Position numbers and translations under genes: made by a program. From the NCBI RefSeq assembly GCF_932274485.2, contig NC_065881.2:61886702-61950701 (forward strand): a DNA stretch of 64,000 bases, written 5' to 3'. Each line of letters opens with the position of its first letter. Position 1 is the stretch's first letter. Shown here piece by piece: positions 35,062 to 64,000 of this stretch. The notes under the pieces were generated by a model. The model had not been told where the DNA came from and searched no databases. It saw only the letters and a program-made list of their open reading frames with translations. The stretch comes from Patella vulgata (taxonomy: Eukaryota > Mollusca > Gastropoda > Patellidae).

Positions 35062-35151
35062 TTAACTTAGCTACTTTAACTTTTTTCTTTCATTTTTTCG
35101 TCCTAAATGTGCATTCATAGCCTAATCATAATTCCGAATTTTTGCTGAATG

Positions 35152-35494
35152 TAAGAGTGGCTATCAGTGAGTAAGACGTTGACTTGCTAACTGGAGGTTC
35201 CGTACGTGTTTGATCCCAGCAGGTGTTGAGCAAGAAAGTTCCTCGTAACTTTGCGCCGTGGTTCCCTCTTGTCAGTGATGCGGGACGGAGGGCCTGGCAA
35301 GGGACAGTGTATAGTCTTTCGGATGGTACGAAAACCGAGGTCCTGTTTACACATTGGCGTGTTGGAATTCGATATAAGAGTAGGCCTTAGCGCCGCTGTC
35401 TGGGCAAAATTTCCCTGTGTGGCGTATGTCCCTCTCCATTAGCCCAGTCGGAACAGACCAGTAGGAGATTAAACCCCATTTCATTTCATTTCAT
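35152..35494 (+). mobile_element. tRNA-derived SINE-E just upstream of the CK2alpha promoter
   Basis: Box A-like TGGCTATCAGTGAGTAAGAC, box B-like GTGTTTGATCC, body CCGTGGTTCCCTCTTGTCAG, tail CATTTCATTTCATTTC. It ends about 100 bp before the YY1-like motif. Confidence 0.7.
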
Positions 35495-35499
35495 CTAAT

Positions 35500-35640
35500 G
35501 CCATGAGCGAGACAAAGTGCAAGGGAAACAACTCTTTTCTATCGGTGCGCTAAGGGAAAATAGCCTCGTTGCAGGTTCGCGGGTGAAAGACAGCCGCCAT
35601 CTTGCGTCAGGAGTGTTATATGTAACCTGAAATATTGTGT
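35500..35640 (+). promoter_or_regulatory. Probable CK2alpha promoter with YY1-type motif
   Basis: A locally GC-richer block without TATA contains CAGCCGCCATCTTGCG at 35591-35606. This matches the YY1 core (GCCGCCATCTTG), which in animals sits near the transcription start of housekeeping genes. It precedes a probable non-coding exon with a good donor (AAAG/GTATGT at 35771). Confidence 0.5.
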
Positions 35641-36047
35641 TTTATGTCATTATCAGGGCCACTCATTTCCTAATGTTCCAAACTAACTTCTTATTAAACA
35701 GATGCAAGGCTTGTCAGCCTTACGAATTTCTAAATGTAACACTTACAGACAAGTTTCTCTGAATACAAAGGTATGTATTGCGGTGTGGTAATTTGCTGTC
35801 AGCCGCATTGTCGTCATCACAAAAAAAACAAAAAAAACTGACGAAAGCCGAAAAAAATTATATGCCGGTCCATTGACCTACCTACCTAATTTCAACTCAT
35901 TCTTTATTTCTTTATTTTCAGATTCCATGGTACTAGTTTTCTAATTCAGTTATCCTTCATTATTTGTCCCGTATTCTTGGACACAAGGTTGTCCTAAAAA
36001 AAGTAATACGCTATAAAAATAGCGTACCGGTACGAACTTTACTAAAC
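35605..36047 (+). other. CK2alpha 5' untranslated exons and first intron
   Basis: The probable non-coding exon ends at 35770 (donor GTATGT). The acceptor TTATTTTCAG ends at 35921, and the leader continues to the ATG at 36048. A five-codon upstream frame starts at 35926. Confidence 0.5.
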
Positions 36048-62840
<26,793 letters not shown>

Positions 62841-62860
62841 GTATTGTTTATATTCATCAG

Positions 62861-63511
62861 GGGCCTGTTGTTCAAAGCTCTGTTAACTTTTAACAACTCA
62901 TTGACATGGATTTAATGGATCGTTACCTTTAACGAAGAGGAAGTCTGTTGCTGGAAGCCCTGTTAACTTTAACATGGCGTTAACTTGCCATTATATTTAA
63001 CAGGGGTGTTGGGCTCTATTATCTGTTTAACGATGGCACTAGTCGGCTGTCAATCTAGAACATTATAGACGGTTGGGCTATTGGGAGGGAGGGGGGGGGG
63101 CTATTCAATTTTCTATAGGATGAAATTCTATAGTATTTTACAGAATTTTGGGGGCCTGTTGAAAATAATGGTCCCAAATATTCTCCAGTTTCTGTAGTGC
63201 AAATACCATAATTATTTCTACAGATTTATGCTGAAATTTTTATAGTGTTTTCTATAGTAAATTCTACAGTTATCTTTTTGTCTTTAATCAAGTTTTGTGA
63301 ACAGACTGCACATTGGTCTAGGAAGTTGTTAAATTCAGCCAATGAACAGTCTTTTTTTGGATCAACTTAATTAGTCCATTAGCTAACAGATAATGAAATT
63401 GACTTTCCAGCAACAGAAATTTAACCGACCATTAACAAACGACATGTTAGCAAGATAATGATCCGTTAGAGTTTAACATATTGTTAAAATAACTTAGTTT
63501 TGAGCAACCAG
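62861..63511. mobile_element. MITE-like inverted-repeat element beside CK2alpha exon 6
   Basis: Left GGGCCTGTTGTTCAAAGCTC and right TTTTGAGCAACCAGTCTC are inverted relatives, with GTTAACTTTAAC / TTTAACATATTGTTAAAATA words inside. It starts 20 bp after the exon 6 donor. A G run lies near 63090-63100. Confidence 0.5.
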
Positions 63512-63619
63512 TCTCATCGTGACTTTCCTTTACCAGGAGAGCTACTAAAAGCTTTGGACTGGCGTGATTTTCATTACTAAGGAAATATTTGATCAAAATG
63601 CGTACAGTGTAAAGGCCTG

Positions 63620-64000
63620 ATTCGTTTTGCATTAGCCGAAAGTTATCATCCGATAAGTATAAAATTTATATGCATCATTTGAAGTAGTGAAACGAAGAAG
63701 CCTATTGAATTTCAGCAATTTCCCTCAGTTACTTCTAGTGTTATGATCATTGTTTTACTTTGTGAACATTTGAATGACAAAAGTTATCTGATCTGTATGA
63801 AATTTATATGCATTACTTAAATTAGTACAACGAAAAAGCCTATTGAATTTCAACAATTTATGTAAACTGCTTCCAGAGTTAAGGCCCTTGTTTCAGTTTG
63901 TAGAACCTTGTGAACCTACAAACGACGAAAATTATAATCTAATCTGTATGAAATTGTCTTGTAAATGGCCTCAATTACCTACAAAAGAATAAATATGCGA
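63620..64000 (+). repeat. Type C repeat, running to the window edge
   Basis: At least two units (AAACGAAGAAGCCTATTGAA at 63690 and a match near 63830), with GTTATCATCCGATAAGTATA and AAGGCCCTTGTTTCAG. CK2alpha intron 6. Confidence 0.65.

Noticed and set aside
35964-36047. N-terminal extension of CK2alpha from a TTG codon
   Set aside because: CK2alpha orthologs start a few residues before SRARVY. The ATG at 36048 fits this.

Overview
This is AT-rich, intron-rich animal DNA. Three host genes lie on the + strand, with exons islanded in introns packed with small non-autonomous transposons. Protein sequence and splice signals are metazoan. The mobile elements (tRNA-derived SINEs with an ATTTC-type tail, tandem-core repeats resembling the 'pearl' elements of oysters, Tc1-like, hAT, piggyBac and Kolobok-type MITEs) suggest a mollusc, perhaps a gastropod. 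The organism assignment is an inference.

Layout. (1) About 1-6760: 3' part of a gene, or of two overlapping transcript forms, with PHD-finger exons (1-743) and exons encoding the C-terminal half of a Ulp1/SENP-type (C48) cysteine-peptidase fold (1658-6758). Its introns hold a tandem-core repeat and a 5'-truncated Tc1-like copy. (2) About 6760-15390: intergenic, with degraded tandem-core repeats, nested SINEs, and a 4-kb composite satellite (10.4-14.5 kb) that contains SINE pieces and has two oppositely oriented arms. (3) 15388-28691: complete nine-exon DHRS4-like short-chain dehydrogenase/reductase, 253 aa, with the SDR catalytic residues and a C-terminal ARL peroxisomal signal. Its introns carry an LTR-retrotransposon fossil, TTAA-flanked MITEs, an internally deleted Tc1-like element and a 1.9-kb hAT-type foldback element. 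(4) About 28.7-35.5 kb: intergenic repeats and a GC-richer stretch of unknown origin. (5) From about 35.5 kb to beyond the right edge: casein kinase II catalytic subunit alpha (CK2alpha). It has a probable promoter and non-coding exon, then six coding exons up to the HRD catalytic loop. The remaining C-terminal half is outside the window. Its introns, up to 10 kb, hold most of the remaining transposons, including a nearly full-length Tc1-like element with perfect 28-bp terminal repeats.

The three genes show no sign of acting together: nuclear/SUMO-type regulation or a domesticated transposon protein, peroxisomal carbonyl reduction, and a general Ser/Thr kinase. The most notable structure is a set of modular repeats. 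They begin with a hairpin, carry a tandem core (exactly 150 bp in one family), and end with a copy of one hairpin arm. At least two unrelated arm sequences use this same design, and two copies sit inside relatives, exposing their insertion sites. This resembles Helentron-derived HINE/DINE-1/pearl elements.
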